Below, in pieces: positions 1 through 9,600 of a DNA stretch of 64,000 bases. Position 1 is the stretch's first letter, and the number at the start of each line of letters is the position of its first letter. The stretch comes from an uncultured Treponema sp. (lineage in GTDB: Bacteria > Spirochaetota > Spirochaetia > Treponematales > Treponemataceae). The notes below the pieces were generated by a model. The model searched no databases. It had not been told where the DNA came from and saw only the letters and a list, made by a program, of their open reading frames with translations. Location: the NCBI GenBank assembly GCA_946186185.1, contig CAMHMJ010000013.1, forward strand, positions 1 through 64,000, read 5' to 3'. The position numbers were made by a program, and so were the translations under genes.

Positions 1-578
1 AACATGCGGGCAGAAACGTTCATTTTGTATCCGTGGGTAAGGTGACCACCGCAAGAGTAGTCGAGACCCATCAGTTTCTGGTTTCCAAAGCGCTTTCTGA
101 GCATATCGAACTGTTCGTCAGTCAAATCATTCAGCGATTTTACGCCAAGTTCTTCAAGAGTTGGTGTTTCTACCTTTGCAGAAAGGATTGCCCAGTATGC
201 AACCAGGTTTGTATCAGCACCAGAGTGTGGCTGAACGTATGCATAGTCTGCACCAAAAAGTGCTTCTGCTTCGTGAGCGGCAACATTTTCAACAGCGTCG
301 ATGTTTACACATCCGCCGTAGTAACGGTGCTCAGGATATCCTTCTGCATATTTATCAGTAAGAAGGTTTCCCATAGCAGCCTGTACGTTCAAAGAACAGT
401 AGTTTTCAGAAGCAACAAGCTTTAAGTGGCTTCTCTGGTTTTCAATTTCATTTACGATTGAAGCAGCAATATCCGGACCAACTGCAGCAACCTGCTGAAG
501 GTTTGCAACATAAGCGCACATTGCAGCGTTTGGCTTTCCATTACAGCTGGCCAAATATTCTTCCAATGGTGTTGACAT
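1..578 (-). CDS. glyA: Serine hydroxymethyltransferase, N-terminal part (runs off window)
   Basis: This gene is absent from the ORF track because it has no stop inside the window. Reading the minus strand from the ATG at 578 gives MSTPLEEYLASCNGK, then the family signatures SENYCS, TDKYAEGYP, RYYGG and QPHSGADTN. The family makes glycine and 5,10-methylene-THF from serine and THF, using PLP in the cytoplasm. The YAEGYP.RYYGG block binds substrate and PLP; the PLP lysine lies beyond the window edge. An AAGGAGAC ribosome-binding site lies just upstream at about 583-590. The extra residues between the QPHSGADTN block and the HLTHG block fit the longer SHMT form I associate with spirochaetes; this comparison is from memory. 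The identification is secure; only the C-terminal part is unseen. Confidence 0.95.
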   Translation of the reverse strand, partial: MSTPLEEYLASCNGKPNAAMCAYVANLQQVAAVGPDIAASIVNEIENQRSHLKLVASENYCSLNVQAAMGNLLTDKYAEGYPEHRYYGGCVNIDAVENVAAHEAEALFGADYAYVQPHSGADTNLVAYWAILSAKVETPTLEELGVKSLNDLTDEQFDMLRKRFGNQKLMGLDYSCGGHLTHGYKMNVSARM

Positions 579-662
579 AAATGTCTCCTTAATAACGTTT
601 ATAAAACTAAAAAAATCCCGCGGTTAGCGAAAATTTAGGTAATTTTACTTATTTACGCTGCT

Positions 663-1160
663 TTATTCAACAAGAATTTTATCTATTTCTGCGATGTAAA
701 GCTGGTGAAGGTCGCCGTTTGTGTAGTTTTTGTTAAAAGGCTCTTCTTCCATAAAGCCCCGTTTTTCCATCTTCTGGCTGAAAATCTTTTTGCAGATAAG
801 GACAAGACGGGCTTCCTTGAAATACGGAACTTCCTCGTAGTGTTCAACAGTAAGGTCTGCTTCCTTCACCTTGTCGATGTCGCGGCCCGATTTTGTTCCG
901 CACATCGAAAGCATTCGTTTGTATTCACTTTTGAAAAAACACAATGAAAATCTTTCCTGAGAATCTACGAATTCCTTTGTGTATCTGCTCTGACGGATGT
1001 AAACGGTTGCACACGGCTTGTTCCAGAAAACTCCAAGAGCGCCCCAGCTTGCCGTCATCATGTTTACCTTACCGTCTTTTTCGGCAGTAATCAGCGACCA
1101 TTCATCTCCAATCAGAGAAAATACATTTTCGTTCAGCTGTTCTGCAAGAATTTCTTTCAT
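663..1160 (-). CDS. Flavin reductase-like FMN-binding protein
   Basis: A 165-residue cytoplasmic protein of the flavin reductase/flavoredoxin split-barrel family. The stretch NMMTASWGALGVFWNKP followed by a TVYIRQSRYT block matches the FMN-binding part of these proteins (NxMTxSW then a phosphate-binding R.SRYT). No membrane segment or signal peptide is present. It starts 15 bases after the stop of the upstream permease gene, with an AAGGAAA ribosome-binding site, so the two are probably co-transcribed. The redox partner and substrate cannot be told from sequence. A link to nucleobase metabolism is suggested only by the neighbouring transporter. Confidence 0.8.
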   Translation of the reverse strand: MKEILAEQLNENVFSLIGDEWSLITAEKDGKVNMMTASWGALGVFWNKPCATVYIRQSRYTKEFVDSQERFSLCFFKSEYKRMLSMCGTKSGRDIDKVKEADLTVEHYEEVPYFKEARLVLICKKIFSQKMEKRGFMEEEPFNKNYTNGDLHQLYIAEIDKILVE

Positions 1161-1175
1161 AGTGTTTTCCTTTTT

Positions 1176-2576
1176 TTAGTTTTTAGCAGTTTTCCTTGAT
1201 TTTCCGTCGTTGTCTTCATCCGGTTCGTTAGAAAGCATTGCGTTTGTAAGGATTCCAAGAATAAGTGCACATGCAACTGTTCGGATTTCAACGGCACCGA
1301 AGGTCAAAACCATTCCGCCGACACCGGTGATAAAGATTACGGAAGCAACAAAGAGGTTTTTGTTCTTGTTCAAATCAACGTTCTGGAACATCTTGAAGCC
1401 GGAAACTGCGATAAAGCCGTAGAGGGCGATACATACGCCGCCCATTACGCAGTGAGGAATTGTTTCAAGAAGGGCAACAAGAGGGCTGATGAGGGAAACT
1501 ACGATACAGAGAACTGCACAGCCCCAGATTGAAATTGTAGAAGCGTTTCGTGTGATTGCAACGCAGCCGATAGATTCACCGTAAGTTGTGTTCGGACAGC
1601 CGCCGAAGAGGGTAGAGAACATTGTACCGAAACCGTCTCCCAAAAGTGTGCGTGTGAGACCTGGTTCTTTAAGAAGGTCCTGTCCAACGATTGAAGAAAG
1701 GTTTTTGTGATCTGCAAGGTGTTCTGCAAATACAACAAATGCAACCGGAACATAGCCGGTGAAGATTGTGATGAGGTATTTTACAAGAACGTCGTGTGGA
1801 ACATTTGCAAAGGCATCTTTTCCTGCAAGAAGGAAGGTGAATTTAGGGAGTGAAATGTATCCGCTGATGCTCTTGAAATCAAGTGAAGTAAGGGCGCCGT
1901 AATCGATTACCTTGAGGGCTTCGTTTTCTGTTGCGTATCCGATGAGGGCAAAAATTGAAGCAAGAACATAACCTGAAAGAATACCGATGATGAAAGGAAG
2001 AAGCTTTCCAACTTTCTTTCCGTAAGTTGAACAGAGCATTGTAACTGCAAGAGTGAAAAGCCCGCAGATGAGGGTGATGTTGTGGCTTCCGCCAAGAACG
2101 TTGCTTCTCATAAGGTCGCCAACTGCGTTTCCGGAAAGGCTCAATCCGATGATTGCAACTGTAGGTCCGATGATTACCGGCGGCATAAGTCTGTCAATCC
2201 ATTTTACGCCAAAGATTTTTACGATAAGAGCAATGATTACGTAAACAAGACCTGCCATTGCGGCACCGATGATAAGACCCCAGTATCCAACCTGTTCTGA
2301 AAGGTCAAGAACGGCAGCGCCCTGGAATGCACTGAACATTGAGCCGATGAAGGCGAAAGAACTTCCCAGGAAAACCGGGCTTGAACTTTTGGTGAAAAGC
2401 AGGTAGATAATTGTTCCGATACCTGCGCCAAAGAGGGCTGCCGAAGCAGAAAGATTGTGTCCTATAATTGCAGGAACAGCAATCGTTGCGGCCATAATTG
2501 CAAGAAGCTGCTGTGTAGCAAATGCAAAAACCTTCAAAAATCTCGGTCTGTCTTTAATTCCGTAGATCAAATCCAT
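1176..2576 (-). CDS. uraA: NCS2-family nucleobase (uracil/xanthine) permease
   Basis: A 466-residue polytopic membrane protein with the long alternating hydrophobic pattern of the nucleobase:cation symporter-2 family (14 helices expected). The N-terminal QQLLAIMAATIAVPAI segment, the FLGSSFAFIG segment, and the GGCPNTTYGESIG motif in the second half are the characteristic substrate-pocket sequences. The glutamate in TYGESIG and the glutamate in VVFAEHLADH correspond to conserved family residues. The family imports uracil or xanthine with protons. The ending KSRKTAKN is a short charged cytoplasmic tail. An AGGAG ribosome-binding site precedes the ATG. Uracil specificity is the most likely reading, but xanthine cannot be excluded by eye. 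Confidence 0.88.
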   Translation of the reverse strand: MDLIYGIKDRPRFLKVFAFATQQLLAIMAATIAVPAIIGHNLSASAALFGAGIGTIIYLLFTKSSSPVFLGSSFAFIGSMFSAFQGAAVLDLSEQVGYWGLIIGAAMAGLVYVIIALIVKIFGVKWIDRLMPPVIIGPTVAIIGLSLSGNAVGDLMRSNVLGGSHNITLICGLFTLAVTMLCSTYGKKVGKLLPFIIGILSGYVLASIFALIGYATENEALKVIDYGALTSLDFKSISGYISLPKFTFLLAGKDAFANVPHDVLVKYLITIFTGYVPVAFVVFAEHLADHKNLSSIVGQDLLKEPGLTRTLLGDGFGTMFSTLFGGCPNTTYGESIGCVAITRNASTISIWGCAVLCIVVSLISPLVALLETIPHCVMGGVCIALYGFIAVSGFKMFQNVDLNKNKNLFVASVIFITGVGGMVLTFGAVEIRTVACALILGILTNAMLSNEPDEDNDGKSRKTAKN

Positions 2577-2754
2577 TTTTTTTTAACTCCTGTTTAATGG
2601 TGAAAATATCAAGTTTGAATTATTTTTATAAAACTCGAATTTTTGGTTAATAAATTATACGACTAAGAACGGAGACTTTCAAGAATTTAAATACCCAGAA
2701 TTTAAATGCCCAGCCCTATATAAAATACACTTCCGGGCCATAATCTGGGGTTTG

Positions 2755-4005
2755 CTATATTTCTTTCAGGGCTGCTTTAATTTCTTCTATATTAAATGAT
2801 GTTTTCTGTTTCTGTACTGCAAGAATTGCGGCCCGGTTTATTACGGATTCAATCTGGGCGCAGGAAAAGCCGTTAAAGAGAGAAGACAGGTTTTCAGAAG
2901 AAACACTTTCGTCAAATGATTTTCCGGCCAGGTACATATCGCAGAGCTTTTTTCTGGCATCTTTATCCGGATAAGGAACAGTGTATTTTGCGTCAAAGCG
3001 TCCCGGCCGGATAAGAGCCTCGTCTAAGGCGGCGCGGCTGTTGGTTGCGGCAACTACAATTATTCCAGGATTTGCTTCAAAGCCGTCCAGTTCATTTAAG
3101 AGGGCGGTAACAATCCGGGTATTTTCTGTTTCGATTGCAGAACCGGAATAATTTCTTTTTGTTCCGATTCCGTCAAATTCGTCGATAAAAACAATGCAGG
3201 GTGCTTTTCGCCGCGCCTTACTGAAGAGCAGCTTTACCTTCATTGGACCGATTGCCATAAACATGCTTTCAAAGTCTGTGGCCTTTGCGGGAATAAAGTT
3301 TACTTTTGCTTCACCTGCCAGAGCCCGGGCAAAAAGCGTTTTTCCGTTTCCCGGAGCCCCCTCTAAAAGAATGCCTTTCGGAAGTCGGATTCCCCGCTTT
3401 GCATATTCAGCCGGCGCCTTTAAAATCTGCACAATCTGAGAAAAATCGCTTTTAAGGTCGTCCATTCCTACGATGTCGCTGAATTTTACTCCGGTTTTGC
3501 GAACAACCTTAAAGGTATTGGGGCTTATGAACTTGAAGAAAACTGCGGCAATGATTCCGAAAAATACGATGTAGAACAGGGCGTCGAAAATCAGCGAAAA
3601 GATTTCTTCCGAGCTTTTTTCTTCCTTCACTTTAACGCCCTGTAAAAGCAGCCGCTCCTTCAGGTCGCTTGAACCCGGGTTTTCAGTTTTGAAGACCTTG
3701 TTCCCGGCGCTAGAAAGGTTTGCTGCATCCGGGGTGCCGGTTTCCGGGCTTGAGCTTTGTGCTTCCAGGGAACTGTTTCCAGTGTTGCAATTTTTGATGT
3801 TAAATAGAAGAATCTTGTCTTTTATGGTTACCCTGTCGATTTTTCCGCTTTCAAGAAGCCCGATAAAATCAGAATAAGGCATGGATTCGCTTTTTCCAAA
3901 TATTCCGGAAGATACGGAATCCGGAAGAAGCAGAAATACGCACGCCGCCACACAGAGGATCGCGGTCAAAAGTGGAATAATTTTTTTTGTCCTGATTTTT
4001 TTCAT
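2755..4005 (-). CDS. FtsH-like membrane AAA ATPase lacking the protease domain
   Basis: This 416-residue protein has the FtsH front end. There is one membrane helix near residues 9-28, a periplasmic stretch starting with the FtsH-like SYSDFIGLLE pattern (here MPYSDFIGLLESGKIDRVTI), a second helix near 130-158, then one AAA module. Walker A is GAPGNGKT, Walker B is CIVFIDEFDG, and the second region of homology ends in ALIRPGRFD with the arginine finger. The chain stops just after the AAA lid. The M41 peptidase domain with HExxH, normally about 200 further residues, is missing, and the 170 bases downstream do not encode it. The pore loop reads MFMAIG instead of the usual MFVGVG. An AGGGGA ribosome-binding site precedes the ATG. 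It may be an unfoldase or adaptor ATPase acting on membrane proteins; the role is inferred. Confidence 0.85.
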   Translation of the reverse strand: MKKIRTKKIIPLLTAILCVAACVFLLLPDSVSSGIFGKSESMPYSDFIGLLESGKIDRVTIKDKILLFNIKNCNTGNSSLEAQSSSPETGTPDAANLSSAGNKVFKTENPGSSDLKERLLLQGVKVKEEKSSEEIFSLIFDALFYIVFFGIIAAVFFKFISPNTFKVVRKTGVKFSDIVGMDDLKSDFSQIVQILKAPAEYAKRGIRLPKGILLEGAPGNGKTLFARALAGEAKVNFIPAKATDFESMFMAIGPMKVKLLFSKARRKAPCIVFIDEFDGIGTKRNYSGSAIETENTRIVTALLNELDGFEANPGIIVVAATNSRAALDEALIRPGRFDAKYTVPYPDKDARKKLCDMYLAGKSFDESVSSENLSSLFNGFSCAQIESVINRAAILAVQKQKTSFNIEEIKAALKEI

Positions 4006-4124
4006 TTTGCGAATCCCCTGTTATTTGTTCCCTGAGTTTTGTCGGCAAGAGAGAAACGGAATGTTTGCTTACTGCCCCGGGAGGGCTTTCTAAACTTTTT
4101 TGTTTCTGCCGGCCAGTCTGTTTT

Positions 4125-5075
4125 TTACAGGCCTTTTCCTTCGTCGATTCCCATGCGGATGTTCAGGCACTGAACGGCTGCTCCGGAAGCGCCTTTTCCA
4201 AGGTTATCAAAGCGGCTTGTGATTACGATTCTTTCGTCATTTCCGTAAACAAAAATCTGCATATTGTTGGTACCGGCCAGGGTGTTTGCAGGAATAAACT
4301 GTTCCGGAAGAACGCCTTCTCCCATAAACGGCGGAACTGTTACAAAATTTGAGCCGGAAGCCTTGTAGTGCTCAAAAAGAGCGTCCCGAACCTGAACTGC
4401 CGTTACCTTTTTTGGAAGAAGTCTTGTGTGAAGGGCAACAGTTACAGTCATTCCCTGGAAGTAGTCGCATACATAAGGCATAAAAATCGGTTCGTATTCA
4501 AGACCGCTGATTTTCTTCATCTCTGGAAGGTGCTTGTGCATCTGGGTAAGGGCGTAAAGCCGCGGAGAATTCAGTCCTTCGTCCCTTCCTTCTGCTTCAT
4601 ACTGAGCAATTGCTTTTTTTCCTGCTCCCGAATATCCGCTTACTGCGTGAACAGTTACCGGGTAGTCCTTCGGCATGATTCCAGCCTTCACAAGAGGGTA
4701 GGCGATTGCAATAAAGCCCGAAGCGTAGCAGCCCGGAACCGCAATTCTGTTTGATTTCTGAATTTTTTCCCTGAAAGAAGCGTCCAGCTCCGGAAAACCG
4801 TATGCCCAGTCCGGGTTTGTGCGGTGCGCCGTAGAAGCGTCGATAATTACAGTGTTCGGGTTTGTGCAGAGCTCTGCGCTTTCAATTGCCGCAGCATCCG
4901 GAAGGCACAAAAAAGTGTAATCCGAAGCATTTATCATTTTTGCCTTTTCAACCGGATCCTTTCGTTTGTCTTCATCGATCTGAAGAATTTCGATATCGTC
5001 TCTTTTGCTGAATCTTTCAAAAATCTTAAGTCCGGTAGTACCTTCTTTTCCGTCTATAAAAACTTTCACTGCCAT
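4125..5075 (-). CDS. argC: N-acetyl-gamma-glutamyl-phosphate reductase (short type)
   Basis: A 316-residue cytoplasmic dehydrogenase that reduces N-acetylglutamyl phosphate to the semialdehyde in arginine synthesis. The N-terminus has a dinucleotide-binding start (VFIDGKEGTTGLKI). The catalytic cysteine lies in PGCYASGFIA, and a histidine pair follows in ALTQMHKHLPE. Its length and the GKEGTTGL start match the shorter type-2 ArgC. The start is supported by an AGGAG box 8 bases upstream. No other arginine gene is nearby in the window. The gene ends about 120 bases before the start of the FtsH-like gene. Confidence 0.92.
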   Translation of the reverse strand: MAVKVFIDGKEGTTGLKIFERFSKRDDIEILQIDEDKRKDPVEKAKMINASDYTFLCLPDAAAIESAELCTNPNTVIIDASTAHRTNPDWAYGFPELDASFREKIQKSNRIAVPGCYASGFIAIAYPLVKAGIMPKDYPVTVHAVSGYSGAGKKAIAQYEAEGRDEGLNSPRLYALTQMHKHLPEMKKISGLEYEPIFMPYVCDYFQGMTVTVALHTRLLPKKVTAVQVRDALFEHYKASGSNFVTVPPFMGEGVLPEQFIPANTLAGTNNMQIFVYGNDERIVITSRFDNLGKGASGAAVQCLNIRMGIDEGKGL

Positions 5076-5171
5076 TATGGTTCTCCTGAGTGCGGCCGCT
5101 TGAGGCCTGTTAATAGTATGCCTAATATAGCGAAAAGTTGTGTTTTTGGGAATTCGTTTGTGATTTTTTGG

Positions 5172-5205
5172 AGGGACAGCTTGATTCCAGTCTACTGCTG
5201 TCCCT
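5172..5205. repeat. Perfect 9-bp inverted repeat between argC and Rpn gene
   Basis: AGGGACAGC and GCTGTCCCT flank a 16-base loop in the gap between the 3' end of the Rpn gene and the start of argC. There is no T-run on either strand after the stem, so a classical intrinsic terminator is not supported. It could be a transcript-stabilising hairpin or a regulator site for argC. Confidence 0.5.
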
Positions 5206-5237
5206 GGCTGAAGCAGCCTTATTTCTCCCTGAAATCC

Positions 5238-6206
5238 TTAGGAGTTTTCGGTGTTCAGTTCTTTTACCTGTTCAACAGTGAGATTGGTAAATTGAGAAAC
5301 TTTTTCAATCGGCATGCCATCTTTTAATAGATTGATGGCAATTTCCCGAGAAGATTCTGCAATGCCTTCAGAACGGCCACGTTCAAGTCCTTCTTCAATT
5401 CCTTTCTGAGTTGCCACATACAGCCTTGTTTTTTCATCAGAAACGTGCATCCAGTAGCGGCTTTCGTGGTACCAGTTTGCTTCGTCCTGACTGACATGAT
5501 CTAGAACTGTAAATGCCATAGAAATCCCCCTGTTTTGTTTCGCTAATTTCTGAATGTATTCCTGTTTTTCAGGATTCGCTCCGTACAAGAAGAATTTACC
5601 CCACATTTGGGCCGGTGTCAATGAATCAATATCGTCTGAGATTTTGGCAATTTTTGGAAGCTCCATAAAAATCACGTTCATTGTGCCGGAAATTCGGCGG
5701 CCATTTTCGTTCCGAAGGAGATAATGGTTCACGGAGTTTTCTTCATCCTTATCAAAGATAAAATTCAGCACAGAAATCTGAAATACTTCGGGAATATCAA
5801 GCCAGGCTGAACCTTTCGGCGTGTAGTGATTCAAAAGGTGGGCTACATGGTATTCAGCCCGCTTTCCGTAGTCTGAAGAATCGTTTCTGCCCTGCATTTC
5901 AATGTTTGCAATTTTGCCGTCCACCTTGCAATTGATGTCGAACTCGCTCTGCTTGTCGGAAATCGCCTCGCCGGAAAGCTCGTTGGGCTGCAAAACTACA
6001 TCGGTGACTGGCTTTCCGATTAAGTCGCACAAAAAACAGGTTAGCGCCTGGTGGGACTCTTCAGAATCAGTGGTAAACAAGATTTTAAAAATCGGGTCGA
6101 TACAGGGATTTAAAAGGGCTGTTGGGAATGGGCGCAAAGTTGGCTTCAGCGGTTTTGAAGGTTGAACCGAAGACGAGGTCTGCGGTGTAAAAGTCTGAGT
6201 ATTCAT
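5238..6206 (-). CDS. Rpn-family PD-(D/E)XK nuclease/transposase-like protein (copy 1)
   Basis: The ORF is open from 6254, but the preferred start is the ATG at 6206 (MNTQTFTPQ), preceded by GGAGCAC; that gives about 322 residues. The N-terminal PTALLNPCIDPIFKILF segment, the nuclease core (EFDINCKVDGKIANIEMQGR), and the C-terminal linker GIEEGLERGR.EGIAE followed by a helical tail are typical of the Rpn/PDDEXK_2 family. Some members promote recA-independent recombination. Cytoplasmic location is expected. A paralogue lies at 29228-30124 with the same order of segments and a shared 5' leader. Such proteins occur in many copies in treponemes (general knowledge). The cellular role here is unknown. 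Confidence 0.85.
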   Translation of the reverse strand: MNTQTFTPQTSSSVQPSKPLKPTLRPFPTALLNPCIDPIFKILFTTDSEESHQALTCFLCDLIGKPVTDVVLQPNELSGEAISDKQSEFDINCKVDGKIANIEMQGRNDSSDYGKRAEYHVAHLLNHYTPKGSAWLDIPEVFQISVLNFIFDKDEENSVNHYLLRNENGRRISGTMNVIFMELPKIAKISDDIDSLTPAQMWGKFFLYGANPEKQEYIQKLAKQNRGISMAFTVLDHVSQDEANWYHESRYWMHVSDEKTRLYVATQKGIEEGLERGRSEGIAESSREIAINLLKDGMPIEKVSQFTNLTVEQVKELNTENS

Positions 6207-6312
6207 AAGTGCTCCGAAAAATTGGATAAAGACACGACTGTGCCTTAAGTCCAACTGCCAATTTCAGAAGACCTGTGGTAAAACCCGTGCAGCGCAAAAA
6301 AAATGGTCGGGG
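6207..6312 (-). promoter_or_regulatory. Conserved 5' leader shared by the two Rpn genes
   Basis: Upstream of both Rpn genes lies the same non-coding block: a GACTG.GCCTTAAGTCCA segment, then CTGCCAATTTCAGAAGAC, then a TGGTAAA..CCGTGCAGC segment. In copy 2 it spans about 30125-30228. Conservation this strong outside the coding frame suggests a promoter or leader, or the end of a mobile cassette. The copies also share AACTGCAAC.TTTAC further out (about 6416 and 30254). Confidence 0.6.
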
Positions 6313-6394
6313 AATTGCCGGATAATAAATAGTTAATCGAAGCGTTCGTGTAGAAGCACACGGCCTCGTTACGCACTATCCGCAACCGGCAATT
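6313..6394. repeat. Palindromic insert in the Rpn copy-1 upstream region
   Basis: AATTGCCGG at 6313 and CCGGCAATT at 6386 form a 9-bp inverted repeat closing an internally palindromic segment (for example GTGT-agaag-CACAC). Comparison with the leader of Rpn copy 2, where AATTG is followed within about 12 bases by the shared AACTGCAAC, shows that about 90 bases containing this palindrome are extra here. This is consistent with an inserted element. No ORF is present. Confidence 0.55.
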
Positions 6395-6662
6395 AAAATT
6401 GGAATTTAAGAAAGCAACTGCAACTTTTACTTACTCAAAATTACTTACATTTTTGTTCGTAATCAAGAGAAATCTATTAAGTTTTTAAAAAATTTGCTTT
6501 TTCTCCAAACTGTGCGATAATGACTGTGTATGTCTGCGGTTTTAGATTGGAATTAGTCTGTCTGCATTCTCGCCCTTCATCATAAAAAGTGTAAGAAACC
6601 GTGAAATTTCGCCGAAATATATAGAAGAGAAGTATAGTCAGTTTTTTACAAGGGGGGCAAAT

Positions 6663-9600
6663 ATGAAAAAAAATGTATTCTCAATTTTCTCAATACTCTC
6701 AGTATTGGCTTTTTTGGTAACCGGTCTTTTCACTTCCTGTGAAGTCGGTCTTGGTGAAGCGGTAGATACCTATCCGCCAACTCTCACTCTGGATTACCCG
6801 GCTAACGATGGTATTACGGTAATGAATACCTTCCAGATGCGCGGTGAAGCAAAGGATGAAACCTATGTTAAAACCGTTGAGGTAATTGTAAAAACTATTC
6901 CTAAATCCAATAAGGAAGAAAGCACTGTTCTTCAGAAATATCTTGCTGAAGTTGATACCAAGGCTAAAACCTGGTCCTGTTCAATTAACAACAAGGATGA
7001 CGCCGGAAATTTTGAAATTCCTGACGGAGAATACACTTTCCAGATGATTTGTACCGACTCATCTGACCGTACAACTGAACTTTCCCGCGTATACAAAATC
7101 GATAACACTGCCCCTGTTGTCGTATTGAAGCGCCCTGGTCTTGATGACAGTTACGGACGAACAATCAAAGTAACTGGTGATATTTCCGATGAAAACGAAC
7201 TTTCTGCCCTTTATTTTACTGCCTACCGAAATAAGGGAACAGAAGACGCTCCTGAATTTGAATTAATCGGAACTCAGAAATATGAAAATATCTCCGGTGT
7301 CGGACTTGAACTTATCGTTGGACGCTATTTTGATTCTGAAGACGGTTTAAGCGACAGCGAAATCGCTCAGAAAAAGATTTACGATGCATATTATGACTCA
7401 ACTGTGGGAGGAACACAGAATTTCTACTGTATGGTAGAGGTTGCCGACAGCGCAAAAGAATATCGTGGAAACCTTAAAAGTACCACTGCAGCTTCCCCGG
7501 CTGCAACGCTTTCAGATGCACTGGCACCTGCAGGCGGAACTTACGAAGGTGAAGTAAGCGGAAACCTTTCAACCTGCTATTATCTTTACAGCTCAATCTA
7601 TGATGATATTTACTCAAAAAATGGATTTAACATCACCAACAGTGATCTTGTTTCCATTTATAACGGTTCTTTCACTGAAACCAGCAAGGTAAAGATTGCT
7701 AATGTAAAGGAAACCCTTGAAAAGTATGCAATTAATACTTCAGCAATTTCAGCAAGTGTTTCATCCTTCAGCTTGAACCCGGATAACTCTCCGCGCTTTA
7801 AGGTTCTTGGTCTTGGAGACGCTTCAAATGTAAAGTCAGTTATTAAAAACAGCGATATCAACATTGAAATTTCCCAGGGACGAGACGGAATTTCCCTTCG
7901 TTCAAACAGTATCAGGGTTGAATTGCAGGAAGCAGAGGCTCTTGCAAACGGAACCTACAAGAAAACTGGCAACAATATTGTACTTCTTGAATCTTACAAC
8001 AAATATACAGAAATGCTTTCTTCCGACGATGCTTCTGAAGCAAGAAAGGGTGAACTTTACAAAACCTACTGGACTTCACTGAAGAAGGATGAAGATAACG
8101 TATTTAACGATGAAGCCACAAAAATTACATTTGGTATTGAGTTAAACGGTCTTTCTCCATTAAGCGAAGTTTATAAAACCGGAAAAAAATACTATGTAAG
8201 CGTAGAAGGCTGCGACTACGAAGACAACGAAATTGAATCTGCTGCATCGGATTACATTCTTGCATTCCAGAACGGTTCTGCCCCGATTATCAATGTCACC
8301 GGCGGAACAGAAGACAACTCCGTTCAGAGAACCCCTGTGGATTTCTCTACCAGCCGCTCACTTTCTGTTTCTGGTGCTCCGATTTTCAATTATTCTGGAA
8401 CTCTTGATTCTGACTCAGGTATCGAAGATCTTAAAGTCTTCTATTACATAACTGTAAAAGACGAAAAACCTGCAAAGGGTGAAACTGTTAAAACCTGGTC
8501 AACAAAGAAAGAGGACTATGCAGACAGAACCGCTGTAATTACAGAAAATACAGATTCTTCTGTTGAAGTTCCTTTCCTCTGGAGTCTTGAAATTCCTGAA
8601 GGAAGCGAAGATTTTGCAGAGCTCTATGAAATGGCTCAGGCAGACGGCAAGGATCTTTCTGACGGACTTTACCTGTATACAATTTACTTCTACGGCTATG
8701 ACGGAAGCCAGAAAACTTCAACTGTAAGCCAGCGTGTTCATGTTGATACTCAGAAGCCAGTAGTTACCATGGATGGTGTTACTCCTCTTGTAGAATATGA
8801 GGAAGCATCTGACCTTCCGTACGAAGACATGGCTATAAAAACTGATTATGTTAACGGAACTGTTACATTCAAAGGAACTGTAAGTGATAACTACACCCTC
8901 AACAATACAATTGCCCGGGCATATCTTTTAGAGGCAGACGGAACTAAAACTTCTGAGACAGCCTTTGCAACTGAAGAATTTGGTGATTCAATGTCCTTCT
9001 CATTCGTGGTAGATACTTCCAGCGTAACAGAGCCGAAGGACATGCTTGTTGAAATTGAATCAACCGATAAAGCAGGAAACACGGGCGATGTTGTTACAAA
9101 AAAAGTCCGCATCGACCAGCGTACCGATGAACCTCGCTTTATTCCTTCCAATGCAGACAAGACAATTCTTGATGTTACAAAACTGAACGAAAGTACAAAC
9201 ATGTTCGGAAAAACCAGCAACAACAAAATCATGGGTACCGTAACCGATGATGATGGAGTATGGGGCTGGCAGGCATATTATTCAGCCGGAACTTCAGAGC
9301 AGACTGCAAGCGAATGGAAGCTCTTTGCTTCAAACACAGGTATTGAATCAACTTCTGCAAATATTACCGTAGATCTTTCAAAAATTTCCGGATTTACTGA
9401 AGGCATTTATAAAATCAAAATTGAAGTAAAGGATATTGTAAAGGGTAAAGGAGCCGTTGCAAATTCTCAGGTTACTTCTTCTGATGAATTCTTTATTGCC
9501 ATCGACGAAGCCGCTCCTGCTCTTACCATTACAACTGAACAGAACTCTTATGTAAGCGGGACTGAAGGTGCTACCGTTAAGGGAAAAATCAGCGACGGAA

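Noticed and set aside
2577-2754. A frameshifted M41 protease part after the FtsH-like gene
   Set aside because: Only 178 bases are available before the permease gene, and no frame shows HExxH; the AAA gene ends naturally at the lid.
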